This document shows, piece by piece, positions 1-10,761 of a stretch of DNA of 64,000 nt. The notes beneath the pieces are model-generated. The model was not told the DNA's origin. It searched no databases and saw only the letters and a list, made by a program, of their open reading frames with translations. Where the stretch lies: assembly GCF_035222485.1 (NCBI RefSeq), contig NC_085921.1, positions 4,650,001-4,714,000 on the forward strand, read 5' to 3'. The DNA comes from Podospora pseudoanserina. Its lineage: Eukaryota > Ascomycota > Sordariomycetes > Sordariales > Podosporaceae. Within the stretch, counting starts at the first letter, position 1, and each line of letters starts with the position of its first letter. The position numbers were made by a program, and so were the translations under genes.

Positions 1-552
1 ACTCTCTCCTTTGGGTGTTCTTCCTCTCAACTTATATACTCGGCGCCCAAACTCCTGGAAGGTTGGAATATCGGGATGACCCCATAGTATTTTGCTACAC
101 CAAGAGGTAAAAAAAGGGGGAAGGCCCAGATTATCGCCAACAGTATACCTCTGGTGACGCGGCCATAACTAATGTGACGCGGCCATAGCTACTGTATACC
201 AACACAAGTCCCCCTTCCTATTATTCTCTCGGTTGGCCCCTTATCTCTAGTCCTCACCACACAGCATCACCACAAGTTAAGAACTTGTGTTTGCTCTGCC
301 CCATAACGCATCACACCGTCAAGTCCGGCCCTTACGCAACACTCGCCCGGTTAGGTATGCGCTCGCCTCCCCAATAGGGTAAGCCCCCCTTATCACAATC
401 GGCATCAAACATCACAAGCCAACTTGATGTAACATCTTGCTGATTCGCCACGAACAGCTCTATTACATGCTGCGGCGCGCTTTGGCCCTATCCTGCTAGC
501 CAGTCAAAGCTGTGCCTTTCCCCTTAAACACCCAGCACAACAACACCCCCCC
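1..552. other. Non-coding left edge
   Basis: I see no credible gene here. A 14-bp motif (gtgacgcggccata) occurs twice in direct orientation at 154-167 and 174-187, with similar gtatacc-containing words on either side. This hints at debris of a repeat or a binding-site pair, but nothing identifies an element. The right end should hold the 3' UTR of the Mediator gene that ends at 553. Confidence 0.3.
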
Positions 553-2696
553 TTAATTCCCCCACCTCGTCACCAGAAAGTTCGCCCACTTCCCAATATC
601 CTCCAACGCCTCCAACACCAACCCAATATCTTCCACCCTCCTCGTCCTCCCATTCTTCCCCATCATGTTCCCCTCATCCAGCACATTCTGCGCCTCTACA
701 TGGACATGCCCATTCTCCCTAATCTCGAGGAGGATGTTCGCCGTCTTGTTCTCACTGAACGGGAACACAATCTGAAGACGCGGAACCGGAAGGATGGTGA
801 GAGTAACATCAATGTTCAAGTCCAGCTTCTTCCCGGTTTCATTCGCTCCCCGTTTGGTTTCGGCCGCGGCATCATCCTCTTGCCTGATGCCAGCAGACGA
901 ACCCCCGTTCAAGCCGGACTGCATGAAGCCAGAAAACTCATCCATGTTAGTTTTGGTCATTATAGTTCCGTCCCCGGCAGTCGTTGGCGATACTTTCGTC
1001 GAGCTGAACGTGATATTTGTGCCGGCGTCCTCCTCGAAGCTGTTCTCCAGCAGGATCGACAAAAAAACATATTGCCGAAGATGGGGCAACATCATCACCA
1101 GGTGTTGAGGGTGAGAAAAGGTGAGCTCGGTAAGAGTCTTGCCATAGACTGGCTCGTAGACGTAGAGAGTATTCGTGTGGTTCATGATCTGCACCTCCTC
1201 GCTTTCGTTGGGGTGCGGAAAGTTGGGGATCTTCTTGTGGCATACTGTGGTCCTCGCTTCGGCGTTGGCTTGGTCGCTGCTCTTAAGATTGCCAGTGTTG
1301 GGCGCCTGGGGGAGTACCAAGTTGTCAAAGGTGGTCAGCTTTTCGGGGGCGCTGTCCACCACCCCAACGCCGAGTTGCCGTATCTTGTCCCAGAGATCGG
1401 CGGATATGTGAATGGGAGGGTCGAAGATGGCTTGAAACACGGCTTCAGGAAGACGTGGGGCGTGGAGCAGAACCCCTGGATCTGATTTCTCATCCTCGGG
1501 GGTTGGAAGATAGGTCGGGGGCGGGTCGAGCCAGTCAACGACAGGCCCCAATTCATCAGGCAATGGCATCCTCTCAACGTCCACACTGATCCATTTGTCA
1601 GAGATGCGTACTGGGCTGACGGGGTTGTTTGGGTTTAGGGAGGTGCATCCGATGAGAAGACTCCATGTTTTGCTGTTGTCGATCATCTCGGCGGTTTGCT
1701 CTGGGGTTTCTCTCTTGAAATTTCTGCCCTGCTTCCAATAATCTAGGCTCAGACCTGTCTTGTGGCGCGAGTTCATCGTTGGTCTGCCACTTCTAGTGCA
1801 GATCGCGAGACACTCGATCTCGAAATCTCGTTTGCCCGCAAAGGCCGGCTCTTCTTTCAGCTTTTGGATTTCCCAATGATGTAGGCGAAATAAACTTTCG
1901 TAGACCCCAGCCACGGCCTCGTACAAATTAAGTCCAGGGTTCAGGCTGAGTTTGTCTAGCATGGCGAGCCTTTCAAAGTTGTCCGCAAATCCGGCGAGAG
2001 ACTTGGTTAGGGGGAGCTGGCCGTCTTCCAACTGCAAATCCTTGAGAAGGATTTCACCGGCTGCCGCGGCGTGCTTGCTGACGATGTCGGCTGATTCGGG
2101 GAAGTTGAGACTGAGGGACAGCACAATGTCTTTTTGGAAGTCGATGGAGAGCTCCAGGGCTGCTCCAGCTATAATCAAGCTCTTTTTCTTTTCGTTGCTG
2201 ACAGGCGCGTCCCAGAATACTTCCAGGCCGAGTCTTTTGGCCAGTCGCTCCAGGCCGACTTCGCTGACGAGGCCTTTTCTTTGCTATGCTGCAGGTCAGA
2301 AAATAAGAATAGCAGAAAGAGACATATGGGCCGTACACTTAGAATATCAATCATAGCATCCAGCCTTCTTGCTCGTTCATCCTCTGAAGTTCTGCCCAGG
2401 AAGCCTGAAAGGCCCGAGTCCAAAGAGCCCATGTTGAGTGCGCTGAGAGCAGCTGCGGCTGATGGACTGTCGAAGTTTACGGATGGTACGGAAGGATGAC
2501 CACCAAGAGTAGTCGCGGGTGATTTTTTGACTTGCTGTGGTGAGGATCGTGGACCGTGTGGTGAGAAGGCACTGGCAGCATGGGCGGCGGAGAATGGAGT
2601 CGAGACTGGGGGAGTCGCAACAGCGCCGTGTTGTGACTGGGAGGGAGTCTTGCCTTGCTGTGAAAGAGCATGTTTCATTGGAGTAGGAGTTGTCAT
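553..2696 (-). CDS. med1: Mediator complex subunit 1 (Med1)
   Basis: Predicted subunit of the middle module of Mediator, the nuclear coactivator linking transcription factors to RNA polymerase II. Two exons are read: 2696-2337 (120 codons) and 2283-553, joined across a 53-bp phase-0 intron (donor gtacgg, acceptor catag), giving 696 aa. The first about 80 residues are Ser/Pro/Ala/Gln-rich and disordered. The join gives GLSGFLGRTSEDERARRLD, then QRKGLVSEVGLERLAKRLGL, then the region with the ALELSIDF and VLSLSLNFPES strands typical of the fungal Med1 domain, which runs to near residue 690. The C-terminal segment EDIGLVLEALEDIGKWANFL is also characteristic. The start is the only good ATG before the domain. 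Family assignment is by recognition; the intron is inferred from frame continuity. Confidence 0.85.
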
Positions 2697-3528
2697 TTTG
2701 AATTGCGGTTGGCTTTCACCACCTGAATCTTATAGGGAGCGAGGCGTAGTGTTCAGGATTGCGAGGAGAAGAGCAACGTATTAATTGAACTTAGATCGCG
2801 GAGTTTCAACTGGGTTAGTTGTAAATTATATCACGGTGAGTGATTGCAATATCATCAGAAATTGACTGGCCCGGCAGCAGTCATGAAAGATGATCTTGGT
2901 GAGAAGGGCAAATTGGAATGAAGCAGGAGAATGAGAGTGAGAGTGAGAGTGAGAACCACAACCTTGAACCTAGAGCTTGGACCGCGCCCCACTATCTGAC
3001 CTAAAAGACAGACAGCCAACCCTAACCCGTGAAGCTGGCATGTATGTGTCCTGAAGTTTACAACTAGCTTGAGGATTCAGGCCTTTGCGATTTTTGGGCA
3101 ATAAGATGGCTCCTGAACTTGATATTCATGTCTGGATATCCAGGAGAGAGCCCGGCCAGAGGAATATGAAATCTGGATATGCTGCTGGTGTGCGGCTGTT
3201 TACCGACATATATGGATGTCTTTGAAGCGCACCCGCGTCAGGGCGTCCAATGAACCCCTGCAGCCCGAGAAATGCAAACCGACATGCAAGAAACTTCTTT
3301 CTAAGAGGAGCTGCATTTATCTTATTTTCACTTTCACCTCAACGAGGAAAAAGAATGTCATTATCGCATGCACAGAAGAACTGCTTGAAGTCCATCCATC
3401 GTAGCCACTGCTGGGCTAGGAACACCCCTGCCACCCACGCTAATATAATTGCTGCAGTGGGCGCGCCCCCAGCTGTTTAGTGGATCAAATAACTTGACAC
3501 CCAAGCGCCGCAACGCTCACCACCCACC
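2697..3528. promoter_or_regulatory. Divergent intergenic region, med1 and polyQ gene
   Basis: 832 bp between two divergent start codons, so it should carry both promoters. A short purine tandem of the hexamer gagagt lies near 2933-2957. I see no open frame worth calling and no motif I can assign to a named factor. Confidence 0.5.
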
Positions 3529-3588
3529 ATGGACTTTCCAGCTCCACCATTCCTCCTCCAGCAGTCGCAATACTCGCAGCATCACCAC

Positions 3589-3624
<36 letters not shown>

Positions 3625-4771
3625 TTACAACTACAGCTACAGCTTCAGTACCAGCAACAGATCCAATTCTACGAGCAGCAACAGCATCAACAGCAGCTCC
3701 TGGCCATGAACGGCATGAACGGCGCCAACATGCAGGGAGCCATGGTTGGCGTTCCCATACCAGCCGGCCAGGCATCCGAGTTGACCTTTATCTACAACAT
3801 GGTCGACACTCTCAGCGGACAGCTCGCCCAAAACCAGCGCACTCTCGAAGAAGTCATCTCTTGCGTCGGCCGTATTCGCGCCCGGGCGAGATCACAGTCG
3901 CTAGGAAACGAAGAGCTGATCAGCCTGTCAGCGGATGAAATCAAGGGTACATCTCCCCATCTTGTATTCGTTTACAAACTCAACCAACTTGCTAACCCCT
4001 CCCTCTCCAGCCCAAGAAGCAGACCTCGACACCTACATATCAGTCCTCTCAGAAGCCTTCGAGAAAGCCAGATACTCGCGCGACCAAAACGCTTTCCTCC
4101 TCCACCAATTCGCCGAGAAAATGTCCTCCATGCTCCGAATCTTCCACGAATACAAAGCCAAGCACGTCAGCGACGTCTCGGCTTGGCACAAGTCCTACCG
4201 CAAACAACTAGCCGATGCCCGCGCGGAGAACTCCAGGCTCCGCGAACAAATCTGGGAGATGCAGGCCCACGCCGGCGCCGCGAACGAGAAGCTGAGGAAT
4301 TTCCGGAAGAAATACGACGAGGACGAAAAGAGGTGGGAGAAGAGGGTCGAGATGAAGGCCATGAGGCAGGAGTTGAGGTTCTGGAAACGGATGGCGATGC
4401 CACACTTGGCAGATGACGATCCGTACTGGAGTGACGACGATGATCTAGTGGATGTGGCTGAGAAGCAGAGGCTGCTGGAGATGCAAAAGATAGCGGCCGA
4501 GAACCTGGCGGCAGAAGCGGCGCAGTTGGCGGCTGCACATGCCGAGCTGGGAGACATCACCGGCAACGACGAGGACGGCGGGGATCAAGAAGGGGATGGG
4601 GTTCCACCTCCTGCGCCGGCGCCGCCGTCTACAATGACGCCACATAACTTGGTGCGGTCGCTTGTGGGCGGGGTGCCGATGCAGAGGAGTGATGATGGGG
4701 ATAATTCTGGGCCTGTTCCGCCGCCGAGGCCGTTGAGCGCGGCGAGTAGTACCGGGTCTTCGGGGCAGTGA
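3529..4771 (+). CDS. Uncharacterised polyglutamine coiled-coil protein
   Basis: Not recognised. Two exons, 3529-3946 and 4011-4771, joined by a 64-bp phase-1 intron (donor gtacat, branch-like gctaac, acceptor ctccag), giving 392 aa. Residues about 18-50 are a Gln/His tract encoded by mixed CAG/CAA. Then comes a helical segment with a repeated-Met linker and LTFIYNMVDTLSGQLAQNQR, and after the intron a long charged coiled coil with LSEAFEKARYSRDQNAFLL and KQLADARAENSRLREQIWEM to about residue 300. It continues as an acidic stretch (DDDPYWSDDDDLVD) and ends in a Pro/Ser/Gly-rich tail. There is no signal peptide or membrane segment. The mix of Q-rich head and coiled coil suits a scaffold or transcription-associated protein, but that is only a guess. 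Confidence 0.75.
3581..3690 (+). repeat. CAG/CAA glutamine tract
   Basis: Mixed CAG/CAA codons inside the first exon of the gene at 3529 encode an uninterrupted Gln run of about 12 followed by QL-rich and Q/Y-rich repeats. The core cagcaa unit is nearly perfect at about 3589-3624. CAA interruptions normally limit length change compared with pure CAG. Confidence 0.85.
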
Positions 4772-5633
4772 GTGTTTGCAGTTGATGTTGGAGGGGAGTA
4801 AGGGGCGGATAGCATGTATAATTCCGTAAGATTGATCAGCGTGCCTTTTGATACCACCAAAACAGAGTTTATTGCACCATATATAATAGCAAGAAGAGCT
4901 GTTTAATGCTTACTTGCACTGCCAATTTTTTGTGCTTCAGAAACATCTTGACCGCCAGCAAAGAAGCAGGTCCTGGCAAGAATACAAATATGTCCACAGA
5001 CTTGTCCAAGCTCCGAATATGTCTGAGAGAGGTATGCATTGCTACTTTCTATGCTTTGCACGGCCAGTTCTCAGTATCTTCGCACCGCATTACGAGAGAA
5101 TATCTTTAAGAATACAGCATAACCATCCGTTAGAGTGAATTCGTGAAAGATCGGGACAAGGAAGCGTCAAAACAGATAGTTCTCACCCACTGGTTTTCAT
5201 CCGAGTTGTTGGGTCAGAGGTGAGAGTCGACAGGGGCTTGTTTACTTTACCCCTGAGTGGGGCTAGCGCCTCTCGACGTTGGCTCGAACTTTTGTTTTTG
5301 GATGGAGCTACATTTTTTGCATAGCCAGCAAGAGTCATGTATCGATTCAGAGTCTGTTGGTAGTATTTCGCATCGTTTCCTACATGCATCGAGCAACGGG
5401 TCGTATTTTGTCGTCTTACATATCCACAGACGGCACTGCAAGCACTTTGAAGTGCTCAATCGGCATCTGCAACCGAGCAATTGATAGCACATCAAATTTG
5501 CTCCTAAACGTGTCCAAAGAAAATGGAAATACAAAATTGCCGGTACCGTTTTTTATACCTAGGTATCCCTCATAGAGAAAAAAGAATCAAGCCGTTATCG
5601 CAAACACCCCTCAAAATAAACGTATCCCACAAT
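4772..5633. other. Convergent intergenic region
   Basis: 862 bp between the 3' end of the polyQ gene and the 3' end of the peroxiredoxin gene. It should hold both 3' UTRs. Only short overlapping open frames with no recognisable protein features are present. Confidence 0.5.
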
Positions 5634-6578
5634 TTACTCCTTCTTTTCCTCTGCCTTCTTCTCGTCTTCCTCCTTCTTCTCCACCTCCTCTTCCTTCTCC
5701 TCCTCGACCACCGCCGCCGCCGCCGCCTCCTTCTTCTCTTCTGCCCTCTCCTCATCTTTCTTCCCCTCTTCTACCACCACCTTCTCCTCCTCCCCATTCT
5801 CCCCCTTCTTCTCCTCCCCATTCTCCCCCTTTTCTTCCCCATTCAACCCCTCGACAATCTCCCTCACAACCTTGACCGTCCCCTCGGGGCTCCCCGCCTG
5901 CGCAGCAAGCACCTTCCCCGCCTTATCAACAACAAACACCCCCCTCGTCGTCCCCTTGGGCGCCTTCTTCAGCCCAATCGCCCCAATCAGCGTCGCGCCG
6001 GGGTCACAGAGCAGCTCATACGGCAGCTTCTGCTTCTCCTTGAACGTGGTGTTCGCCTTGGGCGAATCAGTCGACAAGCCATAAATGTCAAACCCGGACT
6101 CGGTCGCCAGGGCGGTGTACTCGTCGCGGAACATGCAGGCTTGGCGGGTGCCTTTATTTTTGGCATCGTTACATCAGCAATCCATCATTGATATTGGGAA
6201 GGGGGGTTTTGGGAACACAAGAAACTCACAGCCAGGAGTGGAAGCCTTGGGGTAAGTAAACAGCACGACTCCCTTCTTTGACTTTTCCGCCAGCGCGGCG
6301 AGGGTGGTGGAGTCGCCGGTTTGGAGGGCGATCTCCCCCCCGAAACCATCAAGAGTGATTACATCACCAACAGCAGGCTTCTCGGCAGAGGCGGCCGCAG
6401 CGCCATTGGTGAAAGTGGCCGCTTCAGTGACCTTGGTGACGGTTTCCTTCACCGCGTCCTTCACCTTTGCCGCGGCCGTTTTCTTGGGCGCAGCGGCCTT
6501 CTTGGTAGCGGTGGCCCTTTTGGCGGGAGGCTCAGGGGGAGGAGGGGGAGCCTTGCGCTTGCGGAGTTCGACGGGCAT
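5634..6578 (-). CDS. dot5: Nuclear peroxiredoxin, Dot5/PrxQ type
   Basis: Thiol peroxidase of the AhpC/TSA (PrxQ-like, atypical 2-Cys) family, reducing peroxides with electrons from thioredoxin. Exons 6578-6230 and 6151-5634 are joined by a 78-bp phase-1 intron (gtgagt...aag), giving 288 aa. The splice creates the active site: P-G-C117-T-R-Q-A-C122, with Cys117 peroxidatic and Cys122 resolving at the +5 spacing of this class. Residues 1-40 are Lys/Ala/Pro-rich with RKRK and AKRATATKKAAAPKK, a likely nuclear signal as in yeast Dot5. The Prx fold runs about 70-215 (GDVITLDGFGG, VVLFTYPKASTPGC, GVFVVDKAGKVL). Residues about 216-288 are an unusual tail almost wholly of Glu/Lys/Ala with NGEEK-type repeats. 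The assignment is firm; the role of the tail is unknown. Confidence 0.9.
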
Positions 6579-7898
6579 TTTTGATGGCTATGTGATGAGA
6601 TATCAATATTGATTGGGGGTTGGAGGCTGGAGGTAGAGAGAAAGAATTGGGGGTCGCGGAGGTTACGCGACTGGGATGGATTGCAGGTTACAATAGTAAG
6701 TGGTTTGGGGAAAGGAGAAAGTCAAAGTGGAAAAAGAAAAAAAGAAGGGGAGAAACCAGAGAAGAAAAAGAAGAGACGTCGTTGGGGGGAGGTTGCTGTT
6801 GCGCAAGCGTGTTGGCCAATCACGTTGCGCGGTGCAGCCCGGGTCAGGGGTGCGAGTGTCAAGGTCAAGGTGTGTGTGCGATATGCGATGGAGCATAGAC
6901 AAAGGCGAGAAAATGGAGCTTGTTTTCTGCGCGCGCGCGCGCTCTGGAGAATGCGCCCGCCGCCACACACGAGGGACAGGGCAATTCGGACGGGAGGAGC
7001 TTTGCTGCAAAACTCGGGGATGAATTGCCCGTCCCCGCGTTGCATGTAGAAGGGGGATGGGATGGGATGGAGGGTTCCAGTATGTTGCAGACGCAGACCG
7101 AGACCGGGAAGAAAAAGCAAAAGCAAGCTATTATCTGAAAGATCAAGTTATGATGATGATGAATGAGTACTATGGCACGCCCGTCTGAGGCACGAGTACC
7201 GTCTCTGCAACACACAGACAGAAAGGGAAAAGATCTCGATCGAACCGGCCCTACATACAAAATCCAGCGCACTCCTTGTGCAACGAGAGGGGGCTGGCTG
7301 GCTGTTACGTCGAGGGGAGCTTTTGAAATCAGGCGCAATATTCGGCACCCACCTTTCTCTTCTTTCTCTTCAAGTTGGTGCCGTTAGCCAGAGAAATTCA
7401 ATAGGGTAACAGCATTGACTTTGAAAAAACCCAAGCAGTCAGGTAATGGAATGGTGCAATCTCGCTCCCCGTCGCAAAGGGTGATCGCGGAGTCGGTCGA
7501 GGTTTTGTGAGGAGCCAGACCAGAGGAGTTCGGTGGTAGGAGGTGGTCCGTGAGATGGATGGATCGCTCCTCAGTCCGTTTCCCCAAGAACGTGGTTCTC
7601 CAGGTGCCAAGTGCTGGCCCAGGCCAACGCTGTCCGTTTGCGACCCAGCGCCAGTGGAGCTGCCCGGTCCAGATTCTCCAATTGAAGGCTCGGCATTCTT
7701 CACTGAACCCGGCTAAACTGCGGGCTCTTTGACATGCTAAGAGCTAAGCAAGCCAACGCCAAGACCGCAGCAACTGGGAGCATCATCGTGTGTGTGTGAG
7801 AGGCAGGCTGGTTGTTGGCAGCAGCGAAGTCCCCATCTTTGAATCTCTGAATATCTTCAAGTGGTAAAACCCCACCACAGAACCCCCCAACCGCCAAA
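6579..7898. promoter_or_regulatory. Divergent intergenic region, dot5 and complex I subunit
   Basis: 1.3 kb between two divergent ATGs. It has purine-rich DNA at 6600-6780, a CCAAT box at 6816-6820 and a (GC)7 alternating run at 6929-6942 that could adopt Z-DNA. Overlapping open frames on both strands here (up to about 150 codons) have strongly biased composition and no family match, so I leave them out. Confidence 0.45.
6929..6942. repeat. (GC)7 dinucleotide run
   Basis: Perfect alternating GC run of 14 bp in the dot5/complex I intergenic region. Confidence 0.9.
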
Positions 7899-8626
7899 AT
7901 GGCCTCCAAAGCGGTAGCAAAGGCTGCGGCCGGCACTGTCCAAAAAATCAGCACCGTATGTTTTCAATTGCTTACCTAGTCTCGTAGAATTGCCTCTTGT
8001 CGTACTGATACTTCCCCATCCAGAAATACACCGTCCAGTCCACCGGCCTCTGGGAGAAGCTCCGCGCCTCCCTCTCCCTCGACGCCAACCGCTCCAACGG
8101 CGTCCCCCTCAACCCCTACAACCGCTTCCCCGCCCCCGGCCAGAACGACCCCCTCAAGTACGACGACCCCGTCACCCTCCCGGCCGGTGACCTCGCCGAC
8201 AACCCGTACTGGAAGCGCGACGCCCGCCGCAACTACCCCCGTCTCTCTGTCGTCTCCCAGGCCGAGCAGGTTGCTCTCCTGACCGTCGGCTCCGCTGCCG
8301 CCCCCCGTGTCGAGCTCATTGGCGAAGAGGGATCTAAGGCTCTGGTTGCCGCCCAGGAGCAGGGCAAGCAGGCTGGCCTGGCCAACTATATCGAGTCTGC
8401 CGGTGTCGAGGCTGCGAAGAGGGTGCTGGAGGCCACTGGTGGCCTGCCACCTCTGCCGAGCGGGACGACGATGAGCAATGCCGAGGGGAAGTGGGATGTG
8501 CACAAGTACAAGCTGGAGGAGGAGCAGAGCTATGGGGAGGAGTAGGTCTTTTCTCTTTTTATTTCTCTCTCCTATGAAAGAGATGTGCTAACGAATCACA
8601 GCTACCCCTGCAGAACCTTTGCCTAA
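7899..8626 (+). CDS. nuo21.3: NADH:ubiquinone oxidoreductase 21.3 kDa accessory subunit
   Basis: Fungal accessory subunit of mitochondrial complex I, of the Neurospora 21.3 kDa / Yarrowia NUZM type. Three exons: 7899-7955 (19 codons), 8024-8541 and 8602-8626, with 68- and 60-bp introns (gtatgt...ccag; gtaggt...cacag with gctaac branch), giving 199 aa. The last coding exon is only 25 nt and supplies the YPCRTF ending I remember from the Neurospora protein; without it the frame would stop at a tag inside the second donor. Conserved blocks are YTVQSTGLWE, RSNGVPLNPYNRFPAPG, LKYDDPVTLPAGDLADNPYW and RRNYPRLSVV. The N terminus MASKAVAKAAAGTVQKIST is basic and hydroxylated like a mitochondrial presequence. 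The family match is from memory but the blocks are very characteristic. Confidence 0.9.
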
Positions 8627-8828
8627 GGTTGGTCGTTTAGAGAAAGGAGAAAGAAAGAGGTCACCGAGAAGCTGTACATAAGACCTGCAAAATAGAGGCG
8701 GTATAGACAGACGGGGCATGCTGGCTTTGAGACGCGTTTTTCATTTGTTGCTTTCATTCATGAGATTATGTGCGTGGATGAGTGTATACGTGGATGTCTA
8801 TCTACAGCTTCCCTTTCCATCACCACAT

Positions 8829-9368
8829 TCAAATGGTGACCCCCTTACTTGCTGTCCCTGCCTCCTCCCCTCCGCTTGCTTTCTCCCCGACCATCCTCTC
8901 GATAATCCTCGCCTTCCCCTGCCCCCTCTTTATCCTATCATCGAAATCATTCACCGCCTCGTCTGTGTTCTCCATGGACAAGCTTTCCGTCTCAACCAGG
9001 GCATACAGTGTGGTGATGTGCTTCTCTAGCCTGGGGTTCTTGGGTAGTGGTGGGAGGTCTTCCTTTTCTGTCTCGGTCTCTGTTGGCACAACTGGTTCTG
9101 ATGACGCCGGTGGTGATTTTGACGGTGGCGGAGAAGAACGGTTGGGCAGTCGATTGGCCCAGACTAACGCCCTTCCATACAACCTTCCCGCCTCGAGAAA
9201 TTTCTGGTAGCCCTTTTCCAGACCCAGCTGTCTTCCCTCGGTGCGGCCGGCGAGGACTCCATCGGCGGCGCCTTGGTTGTAACCTTCGGTGTAGAACTGG
9301 GTTTCAAGGTGGAGGAGGGAGTCGAAGGGGTCTTCTGCGGAGTTTATGGTTTGGTGATTTGACGCCAT
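8829..9368 (-). CDS. lto1: Lto1-like Fe-S adaptor (ORAOV1 homologue)
   Basis: Intronless, 179 aa. Lto1 with Yae1 forms the cytosolic adaptor that brings the CIA targeting complex to the ribosome-recycling ATPase Rli1/ABCE1 for 4Fe-4S insertion. The diagnostic deca-GX3 array spans about residues 29-66: FYTEGYNQGAADGVLAGRTE followed by GRQLGLEKGYQKFLEAGRLY, with glycines every fourth residue. The remainder is a Pro/Ser/Glu linker (about 75-110) and a helical acidic C-terminal part. The stop lies 202 bp from the convergent stop of the complex I subunit gene. I do not see the C-terminal Trp of yeast Lto1; the protein ends in GVTI. Confidence 0.85.
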   Translation of the reverse strand: MASNHQTINSAEDPFDSLLHLETQFYTEGYNQGAADGVLAGRTEGRQLGLEKGYQKFLEAGRLYGRALVWANRLPNRSSPPPSKSPPASSEPVVPTETETEKEDLPPLPKNPRLEKHITTLYALVETESLSMENTDEAVNDFDDRIKRGQGKARIIERMVGEKASGGEEAGTASKGVTI

Positions 9369-9875
9369 GGTTTTTATGTGTGAGTGGGAGGGTATAGAAT
9401 TATGGGATAACTGTGTAAGATGCGGTCAAGAATGACTGTGAGTGAGTGAGTGAGTGAGTGAGTGAGTGAGTGAGTGAGTGAGTGAGTGAATGAGTGGCTT
9501 GATAGACAAGTAACTATGGCGGGGTGAGCCGTGTTCAAAAGAGCCGGCCGGAGCGAGCGAACGAGCGCGGGGCAAATTTTGGCCCCGCAGTGAGACGTTT
9601 TGGTTGTGTAAGCCGAGCTTCCAGGTTGAGAGCTCATCCTGGACGGTGTCAGCTTCATTTATGTTTTTATGCTTTCTTCCTCTAAACCAGTTTCTCATAT
9701 TGAAGTAAGAGTTTGGGCTGGAAGCATTTAGCATGAGCCACCTCGTTTTGCTGGGACCTCAGCTCACCATAGACAATAAATTCAGCTCAACTCGATAGCA
9801 TCCGGCCTTGTCTCTAATGATACCTATATCATCTCTCAAATACACAAACCATCAACTCTATGTATGAGTGTCCCC
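9369..9875. promoter_or_regulatory. lto1 upstream region with GTGA microsatellite
   Basis: 507 bp holding the lto1 promoter and the 3' flank of the dehydrogenase gene. A perfect tetranucleotide array sits 70 bp upstream of the lto1 ATG. No gene is seen. Confidence 0.5.
9438..9489. repeat. (GTGA)13 microsatellite
   Basis: Thirteen perfect copies of a tetranucleotide (52 bp) in the promoter-proximal region of lto1. Open frames reading through it (SLTH repeats) are artefacts of the repeat. Confidence 0.95.
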
Positions 9876-10761
9876 CTAATGAAGCATAACCATCCCTCCA
9901 TTAGCACAAACAACCTGTCCCGTAATCCACCCCGCCTCCGTCCCACACAGCATCCCAACCACACCCGCAATCTCGCCCGTCCTCGCCGCCCTCGTCCCGT
10001 CCGGCAGACTCTCATCCTTCACATCCCCCTCCTGCGCCTTCATCAACGGAGTGTGCTTGATCCAACCCTCAATTCCCTCCAGGAAAACCTCTGCATTACT
10101 CGCGTACATCGGCCCCTCCACCGGACCAGGGTTCACCGCGTTCACCGTGGCGTTCTGCGCCAACTCCCGCGACCACGTCCGTGTCATTGCTTCCAACGCA
10201 GCCTTGGTCCCGCCGTAGACAGACTGGGTGACGAACCCGGTAGAGGAGGAGACGGAAGAGATATTGACTATCCTGCCTGATCTATCCTTGGGGAGGTAAG
10301 GCTGGGCGGCTTGGACGAGAAGGAGAGGGCCCAAAACGTTGACGCGGTAAGTGGCTTCGAATTGGGGGATTGTGACGTCGGGGAGGAGGGCGTTTTGGGC
10401 TATGCCGGCGTTGTTGATGATGATGTCTATTTGGAAGGTGTTGTCTGAAGAGGAGAAAGCAGATTTGACATCTTGAACAAGGTTGGCGGGACCTTCCGGG
10501 CTGCCAATGTCTGCTTGGATGGGAACGACTTTAATGTTGTGGGAGGAGGTGAGCTGGGCGGCGAGGTCGTTGGCGATGGAGGTAGAGGAGGGGGAGGTGT
10601 AGTTGAGGGCTATGTTGCAGCCTTTGGAGGCGAGGTTTTCGGCTATGGCTGCGCCAATGCCTGGTGATTGTTAGCATAGTGGTGAGAAGGGACGGTTAGG
10701 GACACATACCTCGCGATGAGCCGGTTATGATGGCGAGTTTGCCTTCCAGAGGGCGAGACAT
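9876..10761 (-). CDS. Short-chain dehydrogenase/reductase
   Basis: NAD(P)-dependent oxidoreductase of the classical SDR family, closest in motifs to FabG-like 3-oxoacyl reductases; the substrate cannot be told. Exons 10761-10710 and 10660-9876 with a 49-bp phase-1 intron (gtatgt...caccag) give 278 aa. The join completes the cofactor motif T13-G-S-S-R-G18-I-G20. Further hallmarks are Asp68 of the adenine pocket, N100-N-A-G103, catalytic Ser153 (NISSVSSSTG), Tyr166 and Lys170 (YGGTK), and the NPGPVEGPMY loop after it. The C-terminal GWITGQVVCANGG is the usual SDR end. A basic residue (Arg17) in the glycine motif favours NADP(H). There is no targeting signal, so it is probably cytosolic. It is divergent from naa10 with 471 bp between the ATGs; no pathway neighbour. 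Confidence 0.9.

Noticed and set aside
700-1485. Plus-strand open frame of 261 codons
   Set aside because: Antisense to the Med1 gene and with no family features; a shadow of GC-rich coding DNA.
6609-7338. Several overlapping open frames on both strands
   Set aside because: Low-complexity, mutually exclusive and located in a promoter region.
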